This document shows, one piece after another, positions 1-14,839 of a DNA stretch of 64,000 bases. Both the position numbers and the translations under genes were made by a program. Positions within the stretch are counted from its first letter, which is position 1; every line of letters starts with the position of its first letter. Below the pieces are notes generated by a model that searched no databases, was not told where the DNA came from, and was given only the letters and a program-made list of their open reading frames with translations. The stretch comes from Coturnix japonica (lineage: Eukaryota; Chordata; Aves; Galliformes; Phasianidae): assembly GCF_001577835.2 (NCBI RefSeq), contig NC_029516.1, forward strand, positions 160,315,911 to 160,379,910, written 5' to 3'.

Positions 1-3000
1 CATTATTTATTAGAAGTTTATAGCACAGATTCACTGAATGGTGTTCTGATCCAAAGCATATTCTCATATTTTCAAGTTCATACCAAGCTAATTTCCACTC
101 TTCATTTCTTTTCTTTGGAACTTTAAAATATAGAATAGTAATTAGAGATTCTTTTTATAAGGGTTCTACATTAAAAATGCATGGATTTCTGTGGAGTGCT
201 GATTATTAACCAGTTACAATCTGCCTAGAGATAACTCTGTTCAGTAGTGCAGAAGTAACTGACTGAAAGGACATTCTCATGTTCTTAAAAAAATATATCC
301 ACACAACAACCTTAGATGTTGTTGGTTTTGATATTCAGCAGTGAAATAGTCTGCTCTGATGCCGTTAGGCTCAATTATTTTTTTAAAGTTGTGACAACTA
401 ATGGATTGGCATGGATTTTAATATATATATTTTCAGCAAGTTGATGACAATTCCTTCTCGTTTGAGATGACAGATAATAATATACAGCAAGAGAGCTGTT
501 GAAATAGAAGAGAAAGCCAAGTGGTGACTAGTGAAGTCACTTTAAATTGAGCCATAGGTGTGAGTGGATTCTGAGTCCCATTCCCCGAGGTTTGGGATGG
601 AGTATATCCATACATCATCTTTACACAGTTTGTATCCACCACATCTTGTTAGTTTGTGCTTCACGCCAGGACTGTGGGACTCAATATACCATTTGAAATA
701 CAAGTTAATTGTGTTCTTAGGTGCTCTGAATTTATTTATTTGGGCACTCTGCTAAGATTAAAAAAAAGTCTTTGGATTTGGTGCTTTCCTTGGGGCGTTG
801 GCTTCTGGCGCAATGCAGTATCACTCCCAAATTCCTGATCCATCAGTAGTGAGGAGGCGGTGAATGTGGCCTGTGGAAATCAGGAGCTGGATGTTCCTCT
901 GTTAAATTATTGGTTTATATGAGACTGGATCATCCCCAAAACATTTGTTTTCATTAAAATAAATTTGATGAAGCATGAGAATTTAATAGGAGGAGCGAAT
1001 AAGAACATTTAATAATACTTATACATAATTTTTCACATAGGATTGGCATGTTGATGCCTTTTGGGATACGCTGTAAAATACAATGTAGGTTGTCTTCCAT
1101 TTTGGCCGCTTTCTGCTGTGAAGAAATCTGTTGTGTTGTTTTCTTGTTGCCCATATAACATTTTGAAAATCGTAGTTGAAGGCATTTCTGGTTTGATTTC
1201 ATAGTCATTTGCAAAGTACTAACATTCATTAAAAAGAAATAAAGTTATTTGTCTAAATGTTGTTGTAGGATAGAAAAAATAAACTGAACGTTAATTTTTT
1301 TGTGAAAACAGTGTTTTGTTTTTTAAAGCATGTGAAAACCAGCCTCGTGCGTGTTCATTCTCAGCGGGATAGATTTAATGGGTCTTTTCCATCTTAAACT
1401 TCCTTAAACTGTGTTTAATATAATTGAAGTTTGGTATTTATTTGAACGACTACATCCCTATTTCTGAAACTGGCAACAGGTGGATGTCTTCTGGAAAGTA
1501 GTTAAAGAACGGCAGCCTTTTTCCCTCATTGAATTAAACATTCAGAACAGTTTTACGTTTAGCGATGAATAGAGGTAAGGTAGGTAAATATAAGTAATAT
1601 CTTTTTTAAAGCTTTTCATGATTGTTTTTATATACAAACCACATTAACAGAAAAACTGCTCTGTAAATGTGAGTAAGCACTCACTGATTTGTATGTAATG
1701 CTTCAAATAGGAGACAAAATGCTTATAGTAAGAGGTATGAGACTTTAAAGGAACTTAGCTGTGTTATTGCATACAAGTGTTGGTAAGATTTTTCACTTTA
1801 TGTTAGAAACTGGTTTGTCTATAGCTCTATTGTTTGTAGTTTCACTGGTGTGCTTTTATGTCTCATTTCTCTAGAGTAAAGCATAGCTGTATAATATGAT
1901 GGAATTTACATGCTAAATGTATGTGAGGCGTTAAGTGCTTGACTTGGAAGAAGCGCAGCATAAAGATGTTGTTCTTGCCATTCGTTTCTCAGTTAAAGTT
2001 TGCATATAAATTTGAACAGGAGAAAAACGTTAAGTCTTGTATGTAAATGGAAAATGGGGTGAGGGAATAAAGAAACATTAAAAACAGGAGAATTGTGGTT
2101 TAATTTTATGCCTACTTGAGATGTACAAAATAACTTGAGTCCCTGTTTTCTGTGAAACCCGCAAACTTATTTTTAATGGGAAGGATAGAAACGCAACTTA
2201 AAATCTCTTGGATTTTTTAAACTGGCAGCCAAGTGTTTTGCTAATGAAAATAAGAAGAACTGGAATGGACAGTTAATTGGATCCTTTTTAATATTCATGA
2301 ATTGTAGGAAAGGTCGTTGCATTTGGATACTTTTCCTGTGCTACTCTTGTAAAGAGCTTCTGTAGGACATGGATTTTTTTGGCTGTTTATAGAAGCTAGA
2401 TGCAATCAGTGTATAAGCCTCACATTTCTCTCTTCTTCAACCAATGAAAATCCAAATTTAAGATTGTGCATCATTGCCAGATAAGTAGCAAGCAAAAGAC
2501 AGTATAAAAGAAAGTAAAATAGTATTAACTATGAGGTGTGGAATAGGGCGAGGATATTTTCATTAGATTCTTTTGCTTTTATTTCATTGTAATCATTTAT
2601 TTATGTGGAAGAGAAAGTAATTTTATTCTCACTGAATACCTGACAAGGAAAAAATTAAATGGTTTTCCCTCTTCAGATGACCGTATAATCTTAAGCAGGG
2701 TGGAAAGAGGAAATGTAATTAATTTTGAAAGATGCAGAAACCACAGACATTATATTATTTTTGCAGCTGATTGGTCTTGGTGTCATTGACATTCTAATAT
2801 GCTTCTTTTTATTTTTGAGCTCCATTATAGATACTGATTTACCTTTATTATTTACTGTAAAAGGATTTATTCTGCAGTGCTGTTGCTAAGCTTAAAATAT
2901 TTGATCTGGCATAAAATCGCAGAAAGAAGAGCATGTAAACCAGTTACTGGGATGTTGGAGAACACAGTCTCTGAACTGACAGCTGGAAGTGGTCTTTTAA

Positions 3001-6000
3001 GCTGCTTACAGACTTTTAAATGTTTGTATGCTGATGAGAAATTTTGAACAAATTTGATACCTTTGTGAACATACAAAAAGAATAAATACATGGCTGCAGA
3101 TAGGAAGAGCCATTTGCAACTTGCCTGCTGTGTGCCATCCTTACATCTGTGCCCGTGCTCACTGCTCTGAGCAGGGTAAGGGAGCCTCATGAATGTTATT
3201 GATTGCTCATTACATGGGGAAGGAAAGGAAGAACAAGGGGAGGGTGGTGAGACAGGACTGTATGACTGTGGTCTTGGGTTAGTTTGCACTGTATTTTCAT
3301 ACTACAAAGAGAATGAAATTTTATATATTCTTATCAAGTAAAACTTCATATTGTTTTAGAACTTTGAAGAAAAACTTAGCTTAGAAATAGTTAGAAATGT
3401 ATTTCATGCCACAGATCTCTGAATAGTGAAGTTCAATTGTACATTGTTAAATACTTGACCTAGGAAGTCAACTACTCAGAATAATGAGGAATCGGCGCTT
3501 AACTTGTCCACTTTCTGCAGTTTTTGTGGTTGTATGCAAGCCAGTAAAAGATGGAAAGTAGTGTTCTTCATGCTTTCTCCAAGAAAGATAATACATAGAG
3601 TTGCTTTATGGAAGCAAAACCATTCATATGTATTTTTTCTTTGAAGAAAACTTGAATTGCGGTTACAAAGATGGGAAATAACTGTCTTTAGAAGACTGAC
3701 TTTCATCATTCTTTGATACAATAGCACTGCATTGTTTCAGATATTCTTGTAAGCACTTCTGAGGGGCGGAGCATGTGAAAGGTAAGCTGCACCTCCAGTT
3801 TTAAGCAATTCTGAATCAAAAACTTTTTTCAGAAAGCACAGAAGAAAAAGTGTAATAATGAAATGGTAGCTCATCTTCTGTTTGGTTCCAACATGGAGCA
3901 TTGTGCTTCTGGGACTCACAGCATTGTGCTGATACACATCTGAGATTTTGAAAACCAGAGCTGTACCAAACAATACAGAAGTTGTTTCTGACTTAGCATG
4001 TGACGAATGCTATGATTACATTTCAAAAATGGAACGTTCAGAATTCTGAAATAAAATGTCATATGTTAAATAAATGGTCTGTAAGTGAAAACTGTCAGCT
4101 TGGTGGAGCTGCTTAGTAGTGTATGTGCTGGTTGATTGTTGCCATTTATGCTTCGTTCATAGTTTTTGTAATGTCCCTTAATGCATGTTCCGTTTTGTTA
4201 ATTCTTGCATCATGCTTGTGTACAGTTTCACCTTGTATTTAGAGTGCTGAATGCAAAAATGCACAGAGGTGGGTACCAGAGCATCTGTTTACTTTTATGT
4301 TGTTTAGAAGTGTTTATTCTTGCTAAGCTTGCTTTATTTTATGTTCACTTTGCTTATTCTGTGCGAGATATGCTTTTCCTGTTGCATGTGGGGAAAAGGT
4401 ATCCATTTTCTTTAGGTATGTATATTAGGAGAGTGAACTGAAATTCTGAGGGTGTTTCTTACTCTTTTTTAAATGACAGCTTAGAACAAAATGTTTTGGA
4501 ATGCTTTTCTGCATGTCTACGCATAGTTGGTTTTTTTTGTATTTTTTTTTCTTGCTTAGGGACTATTTCAGTATTAATGTTAATAATAATAAGGTTGCAT
4601 TTGCATATGTCTGTTTTTAATCACAAGCATATGTGCAAGACAGTAATGTAATCACAAATGACTCAATGTCTGCTCTGAACAGTGCTGTAACTCCTTGAGC
4701 TGTACTAAATGTAACAAAAATAGTTCTATCATTTTTAAGTGGAAACATCAAAGAATTGTATTTCAGAGTATGACTGTCCTCTGTGGGGGAAAAACAGTAC
4801 AAAAATGTGGAGAAATTATCTGATTTGAGTTGCGTTTTGTTACTGGCCACGAATTTTTTGCCCTTTGCACAGAACTGCTTGTTATAAAGACTTAACAAAG
4901 ATACCATTTGTCTTATTTTATTTTGTCTCAGTCATGAGGATTAACTCACTGTAGAGGCATCTGGAAAATACAATTGGTTGGATGAGGCACATGTACCTGA
5001 GAGTGGGTAATACCATATGGTGTGAATATCCTAAACAGGATAATAGAAATGATGGTAGTTTCTGAAGAATGGTGCTGTGTTTTAAGTTGGATTGAAATTG
5101 GTCCTAAGCATTAGTCTTGTTACCTTTGAAATATAGCCGTGTATCTTCTAGTTTACCATGAAAGTGAATTTTTAGGTGTCTGATATTGTCGGGAACTAAG
5201 CACTGATTAAAACAACTGCATACAATGGTGATCCCCTTGCACTTCTCCTTTACTGCTGTAGTCACAAAAGTACTCACATGTTTGAAAGTGTTCATCTGTA
5301 GGTGTTTTTAGGGGAGTATAGGATTCTTTCAGTGTATGTTGCTTACTTATTGAGGCCTTAAAATGGGAAAACTGGTAATGCAGAAAATTCTTAGTATTAC
5401 TGTAAAAAAATAAGAAGTCAGTGATCTTTAAAACTACAGTGTCAAGGAAAGCTAATGGTTTGCTTTTCAAGATGGTGAGAAAATGTTTTGTTTTTTATAC
5501 TAGAGATTGTAAATGCTTGTGAAGTGTTAGAACTCAGAGCCTTTCACTGGTTCGACATGAGGACATTGTGGAACCCACACCTTGGGTTACTTTTGTGAGA
5601 ATTTTGTGGGCATTTTTTGTCCCCTGCCACAATCCACAAAGCACTAGAAGAAGAGGTGTACAAAGTAATGTGATATGCTAACTTTAGTGTCGAGCTGAAC
5701 CATCTTTGAAGACTGTCACCGACTTCGTTTGGGTGTCCTTATCCATTATGTTAAGAACTTTGTTCCCTGTTTGGGTTTTATTTATTGTAAAAAAAAATCT
5801 GACTTTTCCTGATGATATGGACTGTGTAAGACTATTTGAGTCCTACAATATTAAACTTGATAGAAATAGGTTAAGAGTAAAAAGCATTGGCAAGTCATTA
5901 GACCCTATGTGTTTTATTACTATATCATGACCTGCTGTATGGTTGAAAGGTTTAACAACGCTTCCCAAGGGGAAAAATGTAGTTCTGTTAAATTCACTTT

Positions 6001-8985
6001 GAAATCTCTCTAAAACAATAGGCAAGAGTTAAGTGACAAAATGCAGGAGAACTAAAAAATAGAGAGCTACCCTTCATTGACTCCTTAGTGTATGTAGATG
6101 CTAATATGAAGAAGTCAAAAGAGATTATTTCTCTGTCTGGATTTACATGCGGAGGGAGATGGCAATGTGGAAAAGCAAGGTGATATTTTCTAGTTCCATT
6201 CATCTAAAATTCTGGAGGTCATAAAAGTAGAACCACCAAATATGTTTCCTGTTAACCTTTAGATAAATTTCTTGAATGTTGTTTAGAGCATTCCAGTAAA
6301 TGGAACTAGTTCCATGTAAATACAATGCACACTATTAATGGACAAGATAAGTCTTCAAAGCTTGCATTTCATGAAGATATTAACGCTAATGTCAGTGGCG
6401 AGTTGTTCACATATTCTCATTTTTTCTTTTTTTTGGCTGTATGTCATGGTTTTCTGGCCCTAATCATGACACTGAATATAATGTAAAAGGAGGAGGAATT
6501 GAAATTTAAGAATGGCATGTAAAGAAAGACTGCATGTACAAACCAAAATCATGCTGGAGGGAAAAAAATGGAGAAATAGGTAAAACTTTATTTATTTTTT
6601 CCACTTCTTCTAGTAGGTAATGTCTGTCATGAGATTTTGATGAGTGCTTGATTTAAAACACAGATGCAGGATCTACATTCTGATGATTTGCCTTGGTTGT
6701 GACCACACAACCTGAATAGGACTATCAGGATTTCCATTTGTCTTTCAGATAATTATCTTGCCATGGTGATAAATCTGAGGAATAGATAGTTGAAGGTCAG
6801 TCCGTGAGTGCCTGTTACTCTGCCAATCTGGTAGTGCCCTCGGTTGCCTCAGCAGTTGCTTTACCCACCTCAAATAATGAAGTTTCTCTATGGCCATATT
6901 GATGCTTTTGAAAGTTTTCTGCCTCTTTGGCTCAGTGAATTTCATCTGCACAGTGGCAGCTGCTGCAGTTTGGGTATTGAGAGTGGTATGGTCATCAAGC
7001 TGCAATCCATTTGGCTTTCACCGCTTTAGTCACTGCAGTTCACTTCCAAATAATACTTTTTATGGATTACAGACGTGAATTCTCAATGAGATGTAATTTA
7101 AAGCTATTACATTTGTACTGTCGACAACATAAATTCCTTTGATAGCTTCAGACGTGCTAAGGAAAATGAACTTGGGTGATTATTGTAGTCCATTTCTCTA
7201 ATCATACAATAAAAATCTGAACTCCTGGCTCTACTTCTGTGTCCAGGTGCTGTTTCATCTTCAAACTATTTGGGTATCTGCATCCGTTCTAGATTGCACA
7301 CTTTGACGCAAACTAGAATTACTCAAATGTATGTGTAAGTGTACCATGAGGCACAGCAGTCAGGTGCTGATTGGATGAAAGATTTTGTAGAGCCTGAAAT
7401 TGAAGTTAGTAGAAATAGATCTTAAATAACATGGAAACAAGGTTTTGAGAAGGCCAGAATAAAGCGGAACAGAAGAGAAAAGCTAAATATGAGCATTTCT
7501 GTTGCTGATTCATTAAAAACAATAGGTGAATCTGATGTTCTATTAGCCTTCTAAAGAAGTTCGCTCCTCAGATGGTACACTGAGTTATGAAGTATGGACT
7601 TTGATGGAGAAACTGCTGCTTGATTGTACAGAGGATCTTTTCAAATCATAGCAAATGATATTTGCATCATTAGATGGATTGGTCTTTATTGCATACATCA
7701 AAAATGGAAAACAGGTAATGAAGTAACATCTGTGTTTTAGGCTACGTTTGTACACTTTTTTTTATTGATGTGTTGATATGTTTGAATTTGTCACTTAACA
7801 TACTTCTCATAACTGATTTTAAACATGTAAAAATTACAGTATGAGCTTACATCTTGAAATCTGAACCAACTCCAGTGAAAAATAAGTCAGTCTGTGTTGG
7901 ATTCAAAACATACGATGCCATCTGACCTACCTTTGTATGTAAGTTGGTAATAAGAGGAAATTCCCTGTTTCTTGTATGTTCTTGGCTTAGTTCTGATCAA
8001 ACATTGTTTCATTATTAAGGCTTTTAGACTAAATTGTTTTCAAATGAAAGTTGTAGCTAACTGAAATGTCATTTTTAAGGGGTGGTGGGAGAGGAAGGGT
8101 TAATTTAAATACTGTTCCTAAAAAGTGCTGAAGTGTGTTGGATAGTTATATCTGTCACTCAGAGTTACTGTTATGCTCTCATACTAGCTTTCCTAGCTTT
8201 GTATGAGATATGAAGCAATGCTTTTTTTTTGTTATTATTATTTATCTGTTCCACTTTGGGTGGGATCAAAAACTTTATCCTACCGATGGAAGCCACCCTA
8301 CTATAACAGGGCATGTAAAGTAGTAGTAGAAAGTTGATAAATGTTAGCGTAGCATCCAGTAAAGTACGTCCAATTTTTCAGTTAAGGGCCAACTTGCCAG
8401 ATGATGAAGATTGCTTAGCAATCACAAGTTGGGAATTTCTGCTCATTAGTTTTATGTGGTGAAGTTCACCATATTAAATTTGCTGTGTGAAATTTTTTCA
8501 CGGATTCCTTATTCTAACTATGCACAGCTTTCAGCCCAGGTCAGAACAGTAATCTGCTTCAACTGGAGAAGTACTGGCAAGGACCAGTAGTATTGTGTTG
8601 GAGCAGATAAGTAAATGCCCTCATCTCACAAAACACAAAACAACATGAAAAATGTTACCTTTATATTCAGCACTGCTTTGTGTTTTGCTAAGCAGGTAAG
8701 TCTTCAGTGGACTAACAGGACATTTGCAGGAAACCTTGAAAATTGTTAATGCTGTTTTGTCATCTTCGTCTTGAAGTACAGATTCTGTTTTCTGTGTTGT
8801 TCAAATCTAGTGTAAGATTCTAAATTTTTTCTAACAAGCATGACTGTATTGCAATGGAATGCAGAAGTAGCTGTTCTTTCTTTGTTGTGATGAAGCAAAT
8901 GGACGTAAAATTTGTCACCTGGCAGATTTAAAAGCACAGGAAGGAAATCTTTTAATTGCACAAGGTTTTTTTGGTAGATCAGCAG
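1..8985. other. AT-rich, repeat-poor, gene-free stretch (possible PSPC1 3' region)
   Basis: No reading frame here resembles a known protein, and the longest open frames are short chance ORFs. I see no CR1 copy, tRNA or satellite in almost 9 kb, which is a low repeat load next to the rest of the window. The composition is AT-rich with many short T and A runs, like a bird intron or a long 3' untranslated region. In mammals PSPC1 is the tail-to-tail neighbour of MPHOSPH8, so a plus-strand PSPC1 could end in this region. No PSPC1 coding exon (NOPS/coiled-coil or Gly/Pro/Met-rich tail) was found, so this is inference. Confidence 0.3.
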
Positions 8986-9002
8986 GCAGTGGGCACACAC
9001 TT

Positions 9003-9181
9003 GGAGCACAGGAGGTTCCCTCTGAACACCAGGAGCACTGGCACAGGCTGCCCAGAGGCTGTGGGGTCTCCTTGGGGATCTTCCAAAGTCACCTGGATGT
9101 GGCCCTGGGCACCCTGCTCTGGGTGTCCCTGCTGGAGCAGGGCTTGGGCCAGAGGGACCCAGAGGTCCCTGCCAGCCTTAA
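9003..9181 (+). mobile_element. CR1 LINE fragment (3' part)
   Basis: The stretch reads as the 3' region of avian CR1 in forward orientation: a block about a gaining of few extra bases in the first frame ('ggaggttccctctgaac'), then 'acaggctgcccagaggctg', a 'gtctccttggggatctt' block and the 'ccctgctggagcag' block. It stops before the terminal octamer repeats, so the copy is truncated at both ends. Confidence 0.8.
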
Positions 9182-12100
9182 GTCTTTGATGTAAATAAAG
9201 CTTTGGTTTTCTTTGTCTATATGAATCAACATAACCAGGCTTCTTACGTTAAATACTTATTTACTAGGTTTACTTTTAATACAAAAGTCTAAATCGCCTA
9301 GTATTGCTACATTACATTCTCAAGTGGAATACTTCAAAGATGAAAGTTCTGCGAGTTCTTTGAGAAACCTGAATTGCAGCTCTGTAAAGACCGCAACTGC
9401 AGCCTGCCCTTCCCTTGCCCCCAAGACAGTCTTATGGCTTCAGAAGTTGTAGCCCCACAAAGATCACTAATTCTTCTCTCATTATTTTGGAAGAGGAAGT
9501 TAGGACACAGGCCAAACTTGGCACCTGCTACAAAAATGTCAGGTAAGGAATCTTAAAGGAGGGAAGGGGGAACATTGTGTGAAGTTATATCATTCAGCAT
9601 TGCTAACATTTCATAAGTGCGAGCTCTGTTTATCAGTTTCCGAATTCCCTAGTTGTGCTGTCTTTTTTGTTGTTTTAATATTGAAGTTGGATTATTCAAA
9701 ATCCAGGAAGCTTCCCTTGAAAAGAGATTCCCTCCCCCTAGTTTTCTGAAGATCTGAAATATCTTCAGACAGCTTAAGATCATCACATCCCAGCTACGTG
9801 TAAATATTCAAAGCTTATGCTGTTGTTCACTTGTGTTAAAATGTAAAATTGGAGAAAAATGGCATGTAGGCTTTGTAGACATCCTTTGTTACTTCAAACA
9901 TTTAAATTAATTTGTGAATCAGGTTTAGTCAGCATTGATAAAAACTACACACATATTTTCTTCTCTAGATTTTTCTGCATGGCTCTTTAAGCATAATTGT
10001 AATCTTATTTGGGCAGTGCATAGTACAGTGTTGTCCTGATTTGTGGCTTTGTTGGAGCAGTAGGGTGAAGCTGATTGTACTCAAATACATGCTAGTTGTG
10101 CTGATCTAACTGTATCTGGCTGACATAATTTGTCCAAGCTCTGTATATTACTATGACTGGCTGAAGTTGCTCTGAGTTTCTAGAACTTAGCATGAGTTCA
10201 TGAAATTTTAACAGTACCTTCAGTGCTGACAGAACTGTTTTAGATGATTTTGATCTGTCAGGTTTCTTAACTTGTCTATATCGCTTACTAGGTGAAAGAT
10301 ATGGTAAGACTTAAAGGTTTTTCCCTTGATCCTCCCAGCTGCTTTGTACTTCCTAGCTGCTCATGATAAGGTAAAGTATGGTGAAGTGCTCAGGAACTTT
10401 GCATTTCTTTTAAAAGTCAAGGGAGTTCTGGATGAAGAGAATTGTACTATTGCTTGGATTCTTCTCCAAAGATGAATGCTGGCATTGATAGTAGAAATCT
10501 GGACATGTGAAGACATTGTGGCTGAATTAATGATGACGTGCATAGAATGGGTAGCTGTGAAAACCATTTTCTGATGAGGCAGCTATTCTGGTGCTTCAGA
10601 TACCTCAACTTGAGACAGAGGTGTTAGTGAGCAGCGTAGGGGATGGGCCAGCAAGCCAAAGTGGGATGGAGTTGCTGTTTCATGTAAGATTATTTTAATG
10701 AATGCATACTGCAGCCTCATAGTTCACTAAATTTCATAAAAACATAATGAAGTATAACGCTATTTCATGCAGTAGAAGTTTGTGATGTTAAGAACTGAAG
10801 GACGTAGTTCCCTTCTTCTGATCAAACACTGAATTCTAAGGAATCTTTAAATTTTACCAAGAACTGGATTTGCCCTTATTGTTAATTGCTTAGAATTACG
10901 TTTAAGGATGTAATGACTCTTTTTTAAGAAGCCTACAGTGTACTTTTGTTTTCAAATTTGGTCTTTGCTTAAGAAGCACATATGAAATCTTTGTCTTTTG
11001 TAAATACTTCCAGACATCTGTAATTCTCCAAATACAGAAGAAATACCTCTAACCTATGTGTGAATGAGGTTTTGTTATCTAGACCAAACAGGAAAATAAA
11101 TGTCCCTTGATTATAGTGCTGTCACTGATACTGCTATATTATCTGTCACCTAAATAGTAATAGTAGCTATTCTAGCAACTGCCACCAACTTTTCTTTTTG
11201 GAAATCTTATTCCAAAGAAGAACTTTCTTTTTCTGTGTAAGATAGAACTTCAGATACACTGTAGTTTATAAATAAGAAATAGTGAAGTAGATATGAAATG
11301 CTTTTAGTAGTCAAGGCAAATGAATGGCTTGCTGGCTTGGTTCAAGTAGTATTTTCTTTCTAAGAATTAAGTCTCCCTTCTGAGCCTTAATTTGGTAGTA
11401 CTCAGTTACTTGTTTCTAGTTGTCTGCGAGGGTATGTTCTTAAGGAGCATTTTGGGAACATGAGATAAGATGACACTGAGTTCATCTCCTGTGATCACTG
11501 GCAGCCATGCAATGAAGTCCAGTTAACAACTGGTTTACTCTCTAGTGTTATTGTTGTAAATGCATATTTTTGTCCACAGCAGTGGCTGTTTATGATTAAG
11601 GTGAGCAAGGCTTGACCAGATTTGAGTAAAAACTGTGGGGATGAAGAGAAGATGATTTCTTGAGCGTTTGAAAATGTCTAGCATTGTCTTCCATTAGTAC
11701 GTCAGCCAATGTTGTTATCTGTTACCTTTTGGTAGGAAAAACTGAATACAGCTCTGCGGATCACCTGTCTCAGGTTCCCTTTGGTAGCCACACATAAATG
11801 ACCACAAGGGATTGCATGTTATCCTGAGAAAAGCTCGGAGCGGGAGTCCTTTCTGTGCTGTGATGGATGGTGGCTGTGCTGCTCTCAGAAGGATGCCTCT
11901 TCCTGCTGGGGCAAAGTGTCACGTGGCCCACTTCAGTGCAAGTCAAAGTTTACCTATGCTGCTGCTCTGTTTTGCTAGGTAATTCTTAAAGTAGATGTAA
12001 AACAAATGGGGAAATGCAGAGGGAAGCTCGTTGTTACAATAGCCACAAAAAATTGTGTTAATTTATAGCAAACAAAAACAACACACACACACAATGTTCT

Positions 12101-13002
12101 GCTAGTTAAGATAGCAAGGCTGTACAGCTGATATATACCTTGGAAGGACTGCAGTGGTTTCAGTACATAAGGTAAATGTGAAAGTTACTTCAGTTTTGTA
12201 GGTTGTCATGGCTGTTCCTGCCTGGCAGTGTGGAGCTTGTCTCCAGAGCAGGTTTGTATGAGAAGTAGTGGAGAGTGTGTTGTTAAACTGAGCATGTATA
12301 GCTCACGTTAGATTGTACCAAGGGGCTGGTTTTCAGTTTTCCATGACAGTGACAGGATATGCATGGTTTTGATTTAGTTTATGCTTGTTGCACTGTGCAC
12401 TTAACCATTTTAGATTCATTTTGCTTACCTGCTTACTGAGCTTAAATTTAAAGAAATGCTGTATCATACAGTGGTAGATTATCTGAATCTGTTAACTTGA
12501 AAATAACCATTTGTTGTGTCCCTCTTAGCTCTGACACATCTCTTTTTTTCAGCATTAGCTGCCAGGATGGGCTCAGGACTAAGAGTAACGACTGTAAAAG
12601 TTCCTTAGGCAGTGCAGGGAGCTTGGAGTGGTCTTTGTTTTTAGAAAGGATACACTGCTGAAGCAGTAGTGCAGAGCCAAGTAACTTGCATCAAAATAGG
12701 AAACAACCACACACAGAAAAACTGCCAACTACTATGTAATCTCCTTGGAAGTACTCACTGGGATAAAGGGATTAATTGGGAGTACTACCATATGGTCTTG
12801 CTGGCTGACTTTAGGGATGGTCTTCAAAAACAAAGCATTTACTTAGGAGTTTCGCTACAACTTTCACTTACATGTACGTTTTAGCTGGCAGGAATCTGTC
12901 TTTGCAGTTTTCAGTAAATCTTGAGTGGTCAAAAGTAAAAGGTATATCCTGGCAGCTGCAGAATCTGGAGACTGTGAGGCCTTTGGAGTTTTAGGATTGT
13001 AC

Positions 13003-13021
13003 GGGGGGGGGGGGGGGGGGG
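13003..13021 (+). repeat. Homopolymer G tract (19 G)
   Basis: Nineteen consecutive G residues follow 'ggattgtac' and precede 'aaagagcag'. Such a run can form a G-quadruplex and is also a common place for length error in an assembly. Confidence 0.9.
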
Positions 13022-14839
13022 AAAGAGCAGAAAGCCTAATGAGTGCTTTTTTCCATAATATTAAAAACCTGAAAATGAAAAATGTGAGTAGCTGAATTAG
13101 CTTCACCGTTTGAAGACACTGGATGCTGTGTTGTTACCATTATTTCTCCAAATGGCAATTCTAACCTGACAGCCATAGCTGTGGCAATTACTTCTCTTTG
13201 ACCTGTTGAGGATTTTAGTATTAGAGCTTGCAGAATAGCAGCTGTAGTTACCAAGGGTTAGTAGTACAGGCTCTGCACCACCTACTTTATTAAGAAAATA
13301 TTCATCTGTTATGGAACAGGTAACAGTCTTTAAAATTAGGCATGTAGGAAGTTGCACTGTACATATGAGGGAAGGGGGGAGATGAAAAGGAAATCAGAGA
13401 ATTGATGATTTTGTCCGCACTTTAAATAGGACTGACTTATTACATTTTGTCAGCTGTGCTTAATCTGAGCATTCAGATTAAGATATCAAGATACATTCAG
13501 ATGTATCTGATAAGGTAATGTTACATTCACTGTAATGTTCATGATTGTGTTGTAGTTTGCACCTAAGTCACTTCTGAGTTGTTCTTGGGGGCTATCCTGT
13601 AAGTGAAGCCAGCTTAATAGGTGTGCCTTGTGTGTGGCTTTCCAGAGTCCTTCTCTGCACGTGTGCCAGGTTTTCTGGTTGTCAAGCAAGACCTCAAGAA
13701 GTTAATAAACTGCTCAAATGATCCTTTACCTGAGATGACAGGGAGCTTCTTCAGCCTGTTGTGCTGCTGTAATCAGGGTCTTTTCCTTTAGTATTCCTCT
13801 GTATGAAGACTCCTTCGTGCTCCTTAGTCCTGCTGCATGCTTCTGGGTGTTTCTCCAGCCTGAGCAATGCGTTATGTTTAATTCATCCAACACAACAGTA
13901 CTTGCATAATATCTTAAATCGGAGGCATTTGGGGGGTTGTTTTGAAGCTAGTTTTGAAGCCTGAACAGGTGGCACAGGGAAGTACTGTATTTTAAGTGCT
14001 AAGAACTTTTGCATCTGAGCTCCAGGAGAAGCAACACAGAGTTTGAAGTGGATATCCTCATTAACATTTTGGGTTCTTACTTAGCAATTATGATATATTT
14101 CCAGTAAGTTGTAGTCATCAGTCAATAGGAATAAAGTTGCTTTCTGGATTGTTCCTTCTTGTGACCGCACTTAGCACAAACACAAGCAGATCTACAATAG
14201 AAGCTTTAAGATAACTTTTGCATCTGTTTCCAAAATTAGTATTGAAATACATTTTCATGAGACTTGTGCACAGCTCTGCTCCAAGTTGTTAAAGTTGGAC
14301 GTTTTACTCCAGTTGAATTTTCACATAGAGTTCTGTTCCCGTTAAATATCAGTATGAGGAACATGGAGGAGAGGCTGCCTTTCTGCTTATGTACCCTCTC
14401 CATAACCAGGCTGAGAGTAGTAATGTCAGATATCGTTAATAGCACTGGGTTGGGTGCGGGGATCCTTGTCTTAGTAGCAATAATATGATAAAGATGCCTG
14501 GATTTGGCAGGCCTAGCAGAAGAATATGCTTTGTTTGTGTCTTTTAAAACCATACGAAGAGGTGATAGGACTCTGGATCAGAACTGCATTTACTCAGAAC
14601 TGAAGTATAAAGATTAGGAACTTCTGTTCTTGAACCAGGTGGTTTTTAACTGTGAGGTAGTAAAGTTCAATTTAAAACTTAAGAAGTTTCTGTAGGAACA
14701 ACTAAGTGTAAGAATGGATATAGAATAAATGGATTTTTCTGGTAGTGTAAAGTATTACTAATGTTTTTCCTCAGATATGTGAAAGGAGAAATGACTGTTT
14801 CTTCTAATTTGCGTCACTGCTGTCTCTTTATTTTTTAGG

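Noticed and set aside
2867-3289. Minus-strand 140-codon open frame
   Set aside because: No recognisable domain, ordinary composition for random sequence, and no splice or promoter context.
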